The notes beneath the pieces are model-generated. The model worked only from the letters and a program-made list of their open reading frames with translations, had not been told where the DNA came from and ran no database searches. Made by a program: the position numbers and the translations under genes. Below, one piece after another: positions 18,632 through 27,740 of a DNA stretch of 64,000 nt. Origin of the DNA: Paludisphaera soli (lineage in GTDB: Bacteria; Planctomycetota; Planctomycetia; Isosphaerales; Isosphaeraceae); the NCBI RefSeq assembly GCF_011064595.1, contig NZ_JAALJI010000019.1:1-64000 (forward strand). The letters are read 5' to 3'. Position 1 is the stretch's first letter. Each line of letters begins with the position of its first letter.

Positions 18632-19711
18632 TCAGTAGGAGTCGGCGCTGAGGACCTCGCCGCCGTTGCGGCTGCCGAGCGCCCACCAGGCCGGCAAGCT
18701 GATCGAGTCCTTGATGAATCGGACGGAGCCGTCGGCCAGGGCCACGTTCACGCCGCCGGCGTGGTTGCTGCTCGCCGCCGCCGAGCCCGTCGGGCCGACG
18801 AACTGGACGTACGGGATGTCGCCGGCGTTGCCGCACTGCAGGCTGTTCGGCCGGGCGACGTGCATGTAGTTCACCAGGCAGACGTGGGTCGGGTACCCCA
18901 GGAGCCAGTTGAAGCCGAGGTAGGCCGAGGCCGTCGCGTTGGCCGTGGTCGTCATGGGCAGGGCCTGGCAGGCCTGAGCCATCCGCAGCGCGCCGTCGGC
19001 CCCGGTGCCGACCCCCGAGCTATCCGTCCCCGGGAAGATCACCCGCTTCGCGTCCTTGTGGCCGGGCGTCATCGCCGCGACCCCCGGGGCGATCCCCAGG
19101 CCGATCAGGTGCTCGCTGAACGCCGCGGTGTTCGACGTCCCGTCGGTGATCGACGAGATTCGGACCATCCCCGAGCCGCCCCCCCAGCCGTTCGTGCCGA
19201 TCCCGCCGTTGAGCTTCAGGTCCTTGGGCGGCACGATCGTCCCGCTGTAGGCCTGGATCTGGCCGGGGCCGCCGTAGTTGCCCACGTAGCTGCACGTCGC
19301 CCACGGGTAGCCCGGCCGCTGGCCGATCGACTCCGACGGGCAGAGCAAGGCCGCCACCTGCGTGTAGCCCGCCGTCGTGATCTGCAGGCCGTAGTTGCCC
19401 TGCATGAAGTTCATCGAGTCGAAGAGCGCGTTCTGCTCGATCTGCGGCAGGATCGCCACCGTCCAGGCCCAGGAGAAGCCCGAATCCTGGATCTCCGACG
19501 TCGGATAATTGCACTGCATCGGCATCACGTCATACGTCGAGATGTAGTTCTGGGCGGCCAGCCCCAGCTGCTTCAGGTTGTTGACGCACTGGGCGCGTCG
19601 GGCCGCCTCCCGCGCCGACTGCACGGCCGGCAGCAAGAGCGCGATGAGGACGGCGATGATCGCGATGACCACCAGCAGCTCGATCAGGGTGAATCCACGG
19701 CTCCGGCGCAT
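18632..19711 (-). CDS. DUF1559 protein with prepilin-type N-terminal leader (copy 1)
   Basis: 359 residues; GAGGAG lies about 10 nt before the ATG at 19711. The class III leader [18 protein letters not shown] has the prepilin peptidase site between Gly and Phe with Glu at mature position 5, followed by the conserved [17 protein letters not shown]. The rest is the DUF1559 (SBP_bac_10) domain, ending [18 protein letters not shown] as the family does. These pseudopilin-like proteins are massively expanded in Planctomycetes and are probably surface or periplasmic; their exact role is unsettled. A small lipoprotein gene follows 35 bp downstream. Confidence 0.93.
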   Translation of the reverse strand: MRRSRGFTLIELLVVIAIIAVLIALLLPAVQSAREAARRAQCVNNLKQLGLAAQNYISTYDVMPMQCNYPTSEIQDSGFSWAWTVAILPQIEQNALFDSMNFMQGNYGLQITTAGYTQVAALLCPSESIGQRPGYPWATCSYVGNYGGPGQIQAYSGTIVPPKDLKLNGGIGTNGWGGGSGMVRISSITDGTSNTAAFSEHLIGLGIAPGVAAMTPGHKDAKRVIFPGTDSSGVGTGADGALRMAQACQALPMTTTANATASAYLGFNWLLGYPTHVCLVNYMHVARPNSLQCGNAGDIPYVQFVGPTGSAAASSNHAGGVNVALADGSVRFIKDSISLPAWWALGSRNGGEVLSADSY

Positions 19712-20210
19712 TGGTCGTGACTCCTCGGGACCTGGGACGTGCAAGGGGGTCGGCAAGGACGGTCGTAGCGAACGCGTCGTCGCGCCCGCGGCGGCGGGAG
19801 GGCCGGGTGGCGCGTCGGAGAGGATGGGGCGCGTCGGCTCGGCGACTCGCCGTTCCGAAGAAGTTAAACAATCGTCGAGCACGAATGGAATTGAGCTTTT
19901 ATGCAATCCTGATTAAGGAATCGTGTCAGCCCGGCCCGTCGCGTCGTCCCGGTCCCCGAAGCGGTGCGGCCCCGCCGAGAGACACCGACGGCCTTCGCGC
20001 CGCAGCCTCGGGGCCACGCCCGCACCTCGCGGCGGCGCCCCGGACCGCGCGGGGGAGCCCGGCCCGACCGCCCCGACGAAGCCCCCCTCGACGCCGCCCG
20101 CCGTCGCGGATGGAGGAATCGCTCCGCCCCGGTGGACGCTGGACCGCCGCACTTCCGGCCGGTAGCATAAGCCGACGCCACTCCGAGACGGACCACCCGA
20201 CGGGCCCGCC
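19712..20210. other. Divergent intergenic region between DUF1559 copy 1 and XylR-like regulator
   Basis: About 500 bp with no convincing gene. A markedly AT-rich patch at about 19860-19925 stands out from the GC-rich surroundings and is a likely promoter region for the minus-strand DUF1559 gene. A TAGCAT box at 20163-20168, 42 bp before the regulator start, is a possible -10 element for the plus strand. The rest is GC-rich with small self-complementary stretches and nothing recognisable. Confidence 0.5.
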
Positions 20211-21449
20211 ATGCCATCACGACGACGCCGCCGCCGCGCCGGGCCCCCGCACGTCGCGTTCATCATCGAGACCTCGATGGCCTACGGCCGCGAGATCCTC
20301 CACGGCACCGTCCAGTACGTCCGCGAGAACGGGCCCTGGACGGTCTTCTTCGAACCTCGGTCGATGCAGGACCCGGCCCCCCCCTGGCTGGAGGACTGGG
20401 ACGGCGACGGCATCATCACCACGCTCTACCCCCAGTTCTCCGAGCTGATCCGCCGCACGGGCATCCCCACCATCGACCTCGACGACCAGGAGCCGCGCTC
20501 CGGGCTCCCCACCGTGCGAAGCGACCAGCTCGCCATCGGCGCCATGGCCGCCGCGCACCTGATCGAGCGCGGGTTCACGCGGTTCGGCTTCTTCGGCTAC
20601 CCCCAGTTCGAGTGGTCGCGGCTGCGGCTGGAGGCCTTCCGCCGCGCCGTCGCCGCCGCCGGGTTCTCTTGCGAGGAGTACGAGCCGGCCCACGCGGTCT
20701 CCTGGGGGCACCAGATGCCCGCCTGGGAGGCCGAGATCGACCGCGTGGCGCGCTGGATCGACGGCCTGCCGAAGCCGATGGGGCTGATGGCCTGCAACGA
20801 CTTCCGGGGCGTCCAGGCGCTCGACGCCTGCCGGCGGGCCGACGTGGCCGTCCCCGAGGAGGTCGCCGTGATCGGCGTGGACGACGAGATCCTCGCCTGC
20901 GAGCTGGCCCAGCCCTCGCTCTCCAGCATCATCCCGGACTGCCGGCGGATCGGCTACGAGGCCGCCCGCCTGCTCGACGGCGTCCTGGCCGGCGGGGCCC
21001 CCCCGCCCCGCTCGCTGCTGGTCCCGCCGCTGGGGATCTCGGTCCGCCAGTCCAGCGACGTGACGGCGATCCCCGACCCGATCGTCGCCGACGCCATGCG
21101 GTTCATCCGCGAGCACGCCTGCCGGGGCATCCGCCTGGACGACGTGGTGCGGCACGCCGGGATCTCCCGCAGCTCGCTCCACCGCCGGTTCCGCGCCTCG
21201 ACCGGTCGGACGATCCACGACGCCATCGCCGGGATGCGGATGGACCGGGTCAAGCGGCTGCTCGTCGAGACCGAGCTCCCCCTGCACGCCGTCGCCGAGC
21301 GCGTCGGCTTCGCCCACGTCGAGTACCTCGTCGCCGCCTTCCGCAAGGCCTTCGGCGCGACCCCGGGGGCCTACCGCAAGGCCCATCGCCCGGAGCCCTC
21401 GCGGCACGCCCCCGCCCGACCCCGCGCTGGGGGGCGGGCCGCCGACTGA
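20211..21449 (+). CDS. XylR-like transcription regulator (periplasmic-binding-like sensor plus AraC HTH)
   Basis: 412 residues. After a basic tail, residues 13-290 form a LacI/PBP-like ligand-binding domain with family phrases HVAFIIETSMAYGREILHG, ACNDFRGVQALDACR and VAVIGVDDE. Residues 300-395 form an AraC-type double helix-turn-helix (GISRSSLHRRFRASTGRTIH, then VAERVGFAHVEYLVAAFRK). This is the layout of the E. coli xylose activator XylR, and planctomycetes carry many copies with unknown ligands. No sugar-catabolic gene is adjacent; it diverges from the DUF1559/lipoprotein/ceramidase-like run, which is one plausible target. Confidence 0.9.
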   Translation: MPSRRRRRRAGPPHVAFIIETSMAYGREILHGTVQYVRENGPWTVFFEPRSMQDPAPPWLEDWDGDGIITTLYPQFSELIRRTGIPTIDLDDQEPRSGLPTVRSDQLAIGAMAAAHLIERGFTRFGFFGYPQFEWSRLRLEAFRRAVAAAGFSCEEYEPAHAVSWGHQMPAWEAEIDRVARWIDGLPKPMGLMACNDFRGVQALDACRRADVAVPEEVAVIGVDDEILACELAQPSLSSIIPDCRRIGYEAARLLDGVLAGGAPPPRSLLVPPLGISVRQSSDVTAIPDPIVADAMRFIREHACRGIRLDDVVRHAGISRSSLHRRFRASTGRTIHDAIAGMRMDRVKRLLVETELPLHAVAERVGFAHVEYLVAAFRKAFGATPGAYRKAHRPEPSRHAPARPRAGGRAAD

Positions 21450-21586
21450 GCGAGCCCGAGCTTCCCGCGGATTTCGCGTGCGGCCCGGGAATTGCTTGGC
21501 GTATGCTGGGCGGACCGACGTGCGGCACGCAAGCCCGCGGGGACGTGATCCGGAGAGAGCCAGCCGCCCGCACGGGAGCGACGACC

Positions 21587-22615
21587 ATGACCGCGATGCC
21601 GGTGAAGTTCGAGACCTCGCATTACGAGTTCCTGGTCAGTCCGCTCAGCTCCTCGTCCGCGCGACCGGCCGCGCGGGAGGCCTCCAGCACCAAGGTGCGG
21701 GTGGACCTGGCGGCGACCTCGCACCCGGGCAAGGTGAGGTCCCGGAACGAAGACCACTACATGGTCGCCAAGGCCTCGCGACGCATCGACGTCCTTCTGA
21801 ACAACCTGCCCGCCGGCGAGCTGCCCGACGAGATCGGCGAGGACGCCTACTCGATGGTCGTCGCCGACGGCATGGGGGGCATGAACGCCGGCGACGTGGC
21901 CAGCATGCTGGCGATCAGCACCGGCGTCCGCCTGGCGGACAAGTCGGTGAAGTGGGGCTTCAAGATCAACGAGCGCGAGGCCCGCGACCTGCTCAATCGG
22001 ATGAGCCTGTACTTCCAGGAGATCGACCTCCGCCTCACCCACAAGAGCGACGCCGACCGCCGCCTCTTCGGCATGGGGACCACGCTGACGCTCGCCTACA
22101 GCGTGGGCGCGCACCTGTTCCTCATCCACGTCGGCGACTCCCGCGCCTACCTCTTCCGGCGCGGCGAGCTGATCCAGCTCACGCACGACCACACAGTCGC
22201 CCAGGCCCTGGCCGACGCCGGCCAGATCAAGCCCGACGAGGTCCGCACCCACGCCCGGCGCAACACCCTGACCAACTACCTCGGCGGCCACCGCGGCAAG
22301 ATCCGGGCCGACGTCCGCTGGAGCCGCCTGGAGGACGGGGACCGCCTCCTCGTCTGCAGCGACGGCCTCACCGACATGGTGGACGACGCCGGCGTGGCCG
22401 CGATCCTGGCCCGCGGCGAGACCTCCCAGCAGGCCGTCGACCTCCTGCTGGAGAAGGCCCTCGACGCCGGCGGCAAGGACAACGTCACCCTGATCGTCGC
22501 CGGCTACCACATCCCCCCCGCCGAGTTCCTGGGCGTCCGCGAGGTCCAGGCCCAGCCCGCCCAGGCCGAGCGCTCCACCGTCGTCGACACCGGCGAATTC
22601 CCCCCGCCGCAATGA
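21587..22615 (+). CDS. PP2C-family Ser/Thr protein phosphatase
   Basis: 342 residues from the ATG at 21587 (GGGAG upstream). After a variable 40-residue N-terminus the PP2C core is complete: HPGKVRSRNEDHY, VVADGMGGMNAGDVAS with the metal-binding Asp, GTTLTLAYSV, HVGDSRAYLFR, CSDGLTDMV and GGKDNVTLIVAG. It is a soluble, metal-dependent phosphatase that presumably opposes Hanks-type kinases such as the one at 39476-42832, although pairing is only inferred. A TATGCT box at 21502-21507 is a candidate -10. No membrane segment is visible. Confidence 0.92.
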   Translation: MTAMPVKFETSHYEFLVSPLSSSSARPAAREASSTKVRVDLAATSHPGKVRSRNEDHYMVAKASRRIDVLLNNLPAGELPDEIGEDAYSMVVADGMGGMNAGDVASMLAISTGVRLADKSVKWGFKINEREARDLLNRMSLYFQEIDLRLTHKSDADRRLFGMGTTLTLAYSVGAHLFLIHVGDSRAYLFRRGELIQLTHDHTVAQALADAGQIKPDEVRTHARRNTLTNYLGGHRGKIRADVRWSRLEDGDRLLVCSDGLTDMVDDAGVAAILARGETSQQAVDLLLEKALDAGGKDNVTLIVAGYHIPPAEFLGVREVQAQPAQAERSTVVDTGEFPPPQ

Positions 22616-22682
22616 CCCGACGAGGCCGTTGCCCATTGTGAACGCGGCCGGAGGCTGGATCGAGAAAGCCATGGCCGATCGT

Positions 22683-22705
22683 CCTTCCCCCCTCGTGGGG
22701 GAAGG
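22683..22705. repeat. Single-hairpin member of the palindromic repeat family
   Basis: CCTTCCCCCC-TCGT-GGGGGAAGG between the convergent PP2C and pseudouridine synthase genes. Its location after both genes suits a terminator role as well; its arms match those of the longer elements. Confidence 0.6.
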
Positions 22706-22717
22706 CAAGAAGGCCCG

Positions 22718-23629
22718 TCAGCCCTGATCGGCGACCTTCACCACGCCGTAATCGTGCTTCAACTGGTCGGTCAGGGTGGTGAAATCCTTCGGGACCGGGG
22801 CCTCGACGCGGATGGGCTGGCCGGAGAGGGGGTGGATGAAGCCCAGGGACGCGGCATGCAGCGCCTGGCGATGGAACCGGATCGGGAACTTCGGCCGGCC
22901 CCGACGGCCGTAGACCGGGTCGCCGACGACCGTATGCTCGAGCGCCGCGAGGTGGATGCGGATCTGGTGCGTCCGGCCGGTCTCCAGCCGCACGGCGACC
23001 AGGCTGGCGACGGTCCCGTAGCTCTCGATCACGCGGAAGTGGGTCGTCGCCGGGATGCCGACGCCGGGCTCGCGCGAGACCCCCCGGCGGTTGTCGCCGG
23101 CGTCGTCCACCAGGGGGATGTCGATGCGTCCCTCGGGGGTGATGAACACCCCTTCCACCACCGCGAGGTAGTCGCGCTCGATCGTGTGGGTGCGGAACAG
23201 CTCCTGGAACGGCCGCAGGGCGCGCGGCGAGGTCACCAGCAGGATCACCCCGGACGTGAGCTGGTCGATCCGGTGGACGATCCCGACGTAGGGCTTCTTG
23301 ACCCCCCGCTTGTGGATCTGATACCGCCCGGCTCGTTCCAGCAGGGTGTCGCGTTCGCGAAGCTCCGTGGGCTGGACGAGGAGCCCGGGGGGCTTGTCGA
23401 TGACGAGGACGTCGCGGTCCTCGTACAGCACGGTCAGCCGACGCTCGGCCAGGTCGGCCCGGGGCCGGTTGGGGTGGAACGACAGCTCGTCGTCGGGGCC
23501 GACTTCCTCGGCCGGGTCGACCCGGCGCACGCCCCCGACGTCGACCTGGCCGCGCTCGACCGCCTCGCGCGCGGCGCGTCGAGAGAGCTGGAAACGCTCG
23601 GCCACGATCTTGTCGAGCCGGACCTTCAT
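22718..23629 (-). CDS. RluA-family pseudouridine synthase with S4 domain
   Basis: 303 residues from the ATG at 23629. Residues 1-60 are an S4 RNA-binding domain (MKVRLDKIVAERF...SRRAAREAVERGQVDV). The catalytic domain follows with VLVIDKPPGLLVQPT, the active-site motif HRIDQLTSGVILL (catalytic Asp) and RLETGRTHQIRIHLA. It isomerises uridine to pseudouridine in 23S rRNA or tRNA. The usual HRLD is HRID here, a mild change. Position specificity (RluD, RluC or other) cannot be assigned. It converges on the PP2C gene. Confidence 0.9.
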   Translation of the reverse strand: MKVRLDKIVAERFQLSRRAAREAVERGQVDVGGVRRVDPAEEVGPDDELSFHPNRPRADLAERRLTVLYEDRDVLVIDKPPGLLVQPTELRERDTLLERAGRYQIHKRGVKKPYVGIVHRIDQLTSGVILLVTSPRALRPFQELFRTHTIERDYLAVVEGVFITPEGRIDIPLVDDAGDNRRGVSREPGVGIPATTHFRVIESYGTVASLVAVRLETGRTHQIRIHLAALEHTVVGDPVYGRRGRPKFPIRFHRQALHAASLGFIHPLSGQPIRVEAPVPKDFTTLTDQLKHDYGVVKVADQG

Positions 23630-23934
23630 CGGAGCATCGCCTTCCACCTGGGCCTCCCGGACCGCGAATTCTTCGGATCGTGAGAGGCCAGTATAGCCGC
23701 TCGCGGCCGCCGGGTCACACCGACCTGCCGCGAAGTCTCCGACGGCATCGACGGCCGGGCCGGATCTTAGAAATGGAATGCCGAAAATTGAATTGTCGCA
23801 TCCTGGGGAGGCTCCTATGGTGAGTGCACCTCTCCGTCCCTCGCCTCGAATCCTTGCGTCCTCGTTCCCCCTCGTGACGTGATTCGCCGGCCGTCCGCCT
23901 CCCACTCGGACGACTTGCGGAGGAGTATCTTTCC
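23630..23934. other. Divergent promoter region between pseudouridine synthase and DUF1559 copy 2
   Basis: A 305-bp gap without a gene. An AT-rich patch at about 23764-23802 (containing GAAAATTGAATTG) probably carries the promoter for the DUF1559 gene; AGGAG at about 23920-23924 is that gene's ribosome site. No operator palindrome is clear. Confidence 0.45.
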
Positions 23935-24969
23935 ATGGCCACCACGCACCGAAGCGAGCCTCGTCGCGGGTTCACGCTGATCGAGCTGCTCGTCGTCATC
24001 GCCATCATCGCGGTGTTGATCGCCCTCCTCCTCCCCGCGGTGCAGTCGGCCCGCGAGGCCGCCCGCCGCTCGCAGTGCACGAACAACCTGAAGCAGATCG
24101 GCCTGGCGATGCACAACTACGAGTCGGCCCACGGCTCGTTCCCGCCGGCCAAGCTCTGGTCGGCCACGTCCGGCATCACGCTCACCAACGACGCCGGCGG
24201 CCAGGGCCTGGTGCTCAACACCACCGCCTTCGTCCTGATCCTGCCGCAGCTCGAACAGACGGCGATGGCCAACGCGTACAACTACAGCCTGCCGTCGTGC
24301 CCGGCGACCAACACCGTGAACCTGACCCCGGTGGGGGGGCCGTCCTCGTACCTGGCCAACACCACGGTCACCACGTCGATCCTCTCGGCCTACAACTGCC
24401 CCTCGGACGACATGGTCCAGCCCTACAACCCGACGGCCGCGACGACCAACGGCGCCTACAACGGCTTCCTCTCGCAGCGCTGCAACTACGCCCTGCCCGC
24501 CGCCATCTATTACGAGAACGGCAACGGCCGCTCGCACACCACCCGCCCCCGCGACGGCGGCGTCTTCTCGTTCAACGACGGCTCGACGAAGCTGGCGAAC
24601 ATCACCGACGGCACCAGCAACACCACCCTCGTGCTGGAGTCTCGGAAGGAGAAGACCAGCGCGGCGTACGGCCCCTACTGGGGCCAGGGCGTCTGGACCT
24701 CGACCCATGCCCTGGTCTACCCGAAGTCCACCACCTCGTGGCCCGGCACCATGCCGAACGGCGTGGCGCTGACGACCCAGGTCTCCGTGGCCAACAACCC
24801 CAAGCGGCTCGGCTACGCCTGGACGAACAGCAGCCGGCACCCCGGCGGCGTCAACGTGGCCTTCGCCGACGGCTCGGTCAAGTTCATCAAGAACTCGATC
24901 GACGCGGCCGCCTGGCACGGCATCCAGACCATCGGCGCCGGCGAGGTCGTCAGCGCCGACTCGCTCTGA
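23935..24969 (+). CDS. DUF1559 protein with prepilin-type N-terminal leader (copy 2)
   Basis: 344 residues. Leader [18 protein letters not shown] with the prepilin cleavage site, then [20 protein letters not shown] and the DUF1559 domain, ending [20 protein letters not shown] and the typical GEVVSADSL tail. The first 60 residues are nearly identical to copy 1, while the middle diverges, as is usual for this expanded family. A regulatory-like lipoprotein gene follows 104 bp downstream on the same strand. Confidence 0.94.
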   Translation: MATTHRSEPRRGFTLIELLVVIAIIAVLIALLLPAVQSAREAARRSQCTNNLKQIGLAMHNYESAHGSFPPAKLWSATSGITLTNDAGGQGLVLNTTAFVLILPQLEQTAMANAYNYSLPSCPATNTVNLTPVGGPSSYLANTTVTTSILSAYNCPSDDMVQPYNPTAATTNGAYNGFLSQRCNYALPAAIYYENGNGRSHTTRPRDGGVFSFNDGSTKLANITDGTSNTTLVLESRKEKTSAAYGPYWGQGVWTSTHALVYPKSTTSWPGTMPNGVALTTQVSVANNPKRLGYAWTNSSRHPGGVNVAFADGSVKFIKNSIDAAAWHGIQTIGAGEVVSADSL

Positions 24970-25073
24970 CCCGGACCTCTCCGACGAACCCGGGCCGGTC
25001 CGGCCCCTCGGTGCGGAGCGTCCGGCCGGCCGGGTTCTTCCCTTGGCTCCCCAGCAGGAATGGATCGACGCCG

Positions 25074-25538
25074 ATGAAACGAGTCCCGACGCTCGCGTTC
25101 GCCTGGGCCCTGATCGCCGCCTCGGGCTGCGGCTCCGGCCCCAAGTTCGTCCCCGTCACCGGCACCATCACCCTGAACAGCGAGCCCCTGGCCGACGTCT
25201 CGGTGATGTTCCTCCCCGAAGGCTCCGACGGATCCCTCACCGCCGAGGGCATGACCGACTCCAGTGGCAAGTACACCCTGATGACCCGGGACGTACCCGG
25301 CGCGGCGGTCGGCAAGTACAAGGCCGTCGTGACCCGTCTCGGCGCCCCGGGGGCGAGTACCGATCCCGCCTTCCAGGAAGACGCTTTCATGGCCTCGCTG
25401 TCGGCCCCGGCCCCGGCGAAGAAGAAGGGCGTCTCCAAGAACGACCCGATCGAGTACACCGAGGACCGAGAGGTCGTCGACGAGCCCAACCCCGTCCACG
25501 ACATCGACGTGAAGGTCAAGGCCGAGGCCGCCCCCTGA
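25074..25538 (+). CDS. Lipoprotein with carboxypeptidase-regulatory/Ig-like fold, paired with DUF1559 copy 2
   Basis: 154 residues. The signal peptide MKRVPTLAFAWALIAASGC ends in a lipobox with Cys19. The mature part starts KFVPVTGTITLNSEPLADVS, the typical first strands of the transthyretin-like/carboxypeptidase-regulatory domain found in hundreds of planctomycete lipoproteins downstream of DUF1559 genes. The C-terminus is charged and contains a Lys-rich linker. Probably exposed in the periplasm; function unknown. It is followed by a strong hairpin. Confidence 0.88.
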   Translation: MKRVPTLAFAWALIAASGCGSGPKFVPVTGTITLNSEPLADVSVMFLPEGSDGSLTAEGMTDSSGKYTLMTRDVPGAAVGKYKAVVTRLGAPGASTDPAFQEDAFMASLSAPAPAKKKGVSKNDPIEYTEDREVVDEPNPVHDIDVKVKAEAAP

Positions 25539-25570
25539 CCCCGGACCTCGGCTCCACCCGGGCGAACCAG

Positions 25571-25614
25571 GAACCCCCGCGCCGCCCTCCCCGCCGAGGC
25601 CGTCGCGGGGGTTC
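25571..25614 (+). terminator. Hairpin terminator after DUF1559-lipoprotein pair
   Basis: A perfect 11-bp stem, GAACCCCCGCG at 25571-25581 and CGCGGGGGTTC at 25604-25614, with a 22-nt loop, followed by TTCGTTCCT. It lies 32 bp after the lipoprotein stop and closes the two-gene unit. Confidence 0.72.
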
Positions 25615-26138
25615 TTCGTTCCTGGAGTCGCGGTCGTGATCCATACTCAACCTGGCGGGCTCCGTCCGCGGCCGGCGGGCTCGTCGGGCGAGGGGTCGGA
25701 AGGGCCCACTCGCGAGCGGGCGAATCGCGCCCGAAGCGCGCCGAACGAAGCCAATTTTTCTCTGAATCCTAAGCTGTTATTATTCATGGGTTTACGGTGA
25801 CAAAACGACCTCTAGGAGGCGCGCGAACGAACCCAATCGAAGCCAACCGTCGGGCCGTCGAGGCGGGGCCTTCGACTCGGGCCGGAGCGGATCCCCGGCG
25901 GGCCTTGGCTTCGGATGGAAGTTTCCCCGATCAACGCCGAGGGGGCGCGACGGCCGACCTTCCGGCCCGCGGAATCGCGCGGTTCGGGGGCCCGAAACCG
26001 TCCTCCTTCGGACTTCCCCGCCGGCGGCGGGCGGCCAAGGGGGCGGACTCGTCGGCCGGGGATCGGTCGGGTACACTGGATAAATAGTCAGCGGCGTGGG
26101 GCGGCGGTCGGGGCGGATCGGATCGGAGCGGCCGGTTC
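25615..26138. other. Intergenic region before XPB-like helicase
   Basis: About 520 bp with no supported gene. An AT-rich island at about 25750-25800 is flanked by two copies of the CGAACGAA(G/C)CCAAT repeat. A TACACT box at 26072-26077, 62 bp before the helicase start, is a possible -10 element. The remaining sequence is GC-rich and shows no motif I recognise. Confidence 0.45.
25742..25837. repeat. Two direct copies of the CGAACGAA(G/C)CCAAT motif
   Basis: CGAACGAAGCCAAT at 25742-25755 and CGAACGAACCCAAT at 25824-25837, same orientation, 68 bp apart; the second continues into CGAAGCCAAC. The same motif recurs as inverted repeats at 44631-44735. Flanking sequence is not shared, so only the short core is repeated. 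Confidence 0.6.
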
Positions 26139-27557
26139 ATGAGCGAGGGCGGGGCGAACGCGGAAAAGGGCGAGACGGCCCCCTTGCGGCTGGCCTTCGA
26201 CCGGGGCACGGTGGTCGTCGAGGGGTTGCCCGAACACGACGGGTCCGGCCTCCCCGGCCTCCGCTACGACCCCCGGACGAAGCTCCACCGCGCCGAGGCG
26301 ATCTGGTATCGCCCACTGGTCGAGCACCTGCGCGCCAGGAAGGTCGCCTATAACGACGAGGCCCGGGGCTACGGGCCGACGCAGACGCCCTGGAAGATCC
26401 AGGTTGCGAAGGAGGCGTTCCCGCACCAGGTCGAGGGGCTGGACGCCTGGTGGAAGGCCGGCGGGCGCGGGGTCGTCGTCCTGCCCACGGGCACGGGCAA
26501 GACCCACCTGGCGAACATGGCGATCGAGAAGGCCGGTCGGCCCACACTTATCGTCACCCCGACCATCGACCTCATGAATCAGTGGTACGACGAGCTGACG
26601 ATGAGCTTCGGCGTCGAGGTCGGCCTGCTCGGCGGCGGCTACAACGACGTCCAGCCCATCACCGTCACCACCTATGATTCGGCCTACATCAACATGGAGC
26701 GGCTGGGCGACCGCTTCGGCCTGCTGGTCTTCGACGAGTGCCACCACCTGCCGGGGGCGACCTACGGGCTCTCGGCCGTCGCCTCGATCGCGCCGTTCCG
26801 GCTGGGGCTGACCGCCACCCCGGAGCGTGCCGACAACGCGCACACGCACCTGGATCAATTGATCGGTCCGATCGTCTACCGTCGCGAGATCACCCAGCTC
26901 CGGGGGCGGTTCCTCGCCGAGTACCAGACCATCCCGCTGTTCGTCGCCCTGAGCGACGAGGAGCGGCTCATCTACGAGAACGCCCGCGAGTGCTATCGGG
27001 CGTTCATCAGCGGCTCGGGGATCGACATGCGCCGGCCCGACGGCTGGAGCCGGTTCCTGTTCCTGGCATTCCGATCCCCCGAGGGCCGCGAGGCTTTCCA
27101 CGCCTACCGCCGCCAGCGCGAGCTGGCCCTGGCCGCCCCCGCCAAGCTCAAGCTGCTGGACCGGCTGCTCGACCGCCACAACCAGGACCGCGTGCTGATC
27201 TTCACCCACGACAACGCCACCGTCTACACCATCGCCCGCCGGTTCCTCGTCCCGGTCATCACCCACCAGACCAAGACCAAGGAACGCCGGGAGATCCTCC
27301 TGCGGTTCAACTCGGGCGCCTACCCGATCGTGGCGACGAGCAAGGTGCTGAACGAGGGGGTGAACGTCCCGGAGGCCAACGTCGCCATCATCCTGAGCGG
27401 CTCCGGCTCCGTCCGCGAGCACGTCCAGCGCCTGGGCCGCATCCTCCGCAAGTCGGGCGACAAGCAGGCCGTGCTCTACGAAGTCGTCACCCGGGGCACC
27501 GTCGAGGAATACACGTCCAACCGTCGGCGGCAGCACAGCGCCTACGACGGCGATTGA
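26139..27557 (+). CDS. XPB/Rad25-type superfamily 2 DNA helicase
   Basis: 472 residues. An N-terminal damage-recognition-like segment (about 12-85, LHRAEAIWYRPLVEHLR) is followed by two RecA-like domains. Motif I is LPTGTGKTHLA near 115, motif II DECHH near 199, motif III LTATPERAD, and motif VI VQRLGRILRKSG in the second domain. The length and layout match archaeal/bacterial XPB, a 3-to-5 helicase of nucleotide excision repair. In archaea and some bacteria its partner is the nuclease Bax1 (DUF790), which is encoded here at 31823-33109. The two are separated by a SulP transporter and an unknown gene. A short RED-like element is not obvious. Confidence 0.9.
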   Translation: MSEGGANAEKGETAPLRLAFDRGTVVVEGLPEHDGSGLPGLRYDPRTKLHRAEAIWYRPLVEHLRARKVAYNDEARGYGPTQTPWKIQVAKEAFPHQVEGLDAWWKAGGRGVVVLPTGTGKTHLANMAIEKAGRPTLIVTPTIDLMNQWYDELTMSFGVEVGLLGGGYNDVQPITVTTYDSAYINMERLGDRFGLLVFDECHHLPGATYGLSAVASIAPFRLGLTATPERADNAHTHLDQLIGPIVYRREITQLRGRFLAEYQTIPLFVALSDEERLIYENARECYRAFISGSGIDMRRPDGWSRFLFLAFRSPEGREAFHAYRRQRELALAAPAKLKLLDRLLDRHNQDRVLIFTHDNATVYTIARRFLVPVITHQTKTKERREILLRFNSGAYPIVATSKVLNEGVNVPEANVAIILSGSGSVREHVQRLGRILRKSGDKQAVLYEVVTRGTVEEYTSNRRRQHSAYDGD

Positions 27558-27740
27558 CGGCCGGTCGACGCCCTTGACAGCGACGTCGGAAAGTCGTCTG
27601 CTGGACTCACCCGCCGCGATGTCGCGGTCGTTAGACGATCTCTAACCCCCCCATTCGGCCGGCGGCCGCTTGCGCGCCGCACACGCGGCGAAGACGACGC
27701 GCAGGCGCCCCATCAGGGCGATGCGCCGCAGGGGGCGACG

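Noticed and set aside
25797-26087. Possible 96-residue GTG-start gene
   Set aside because: No ribosome site, low-complexity composition, and it starts inside an AT-rich region between repeats.
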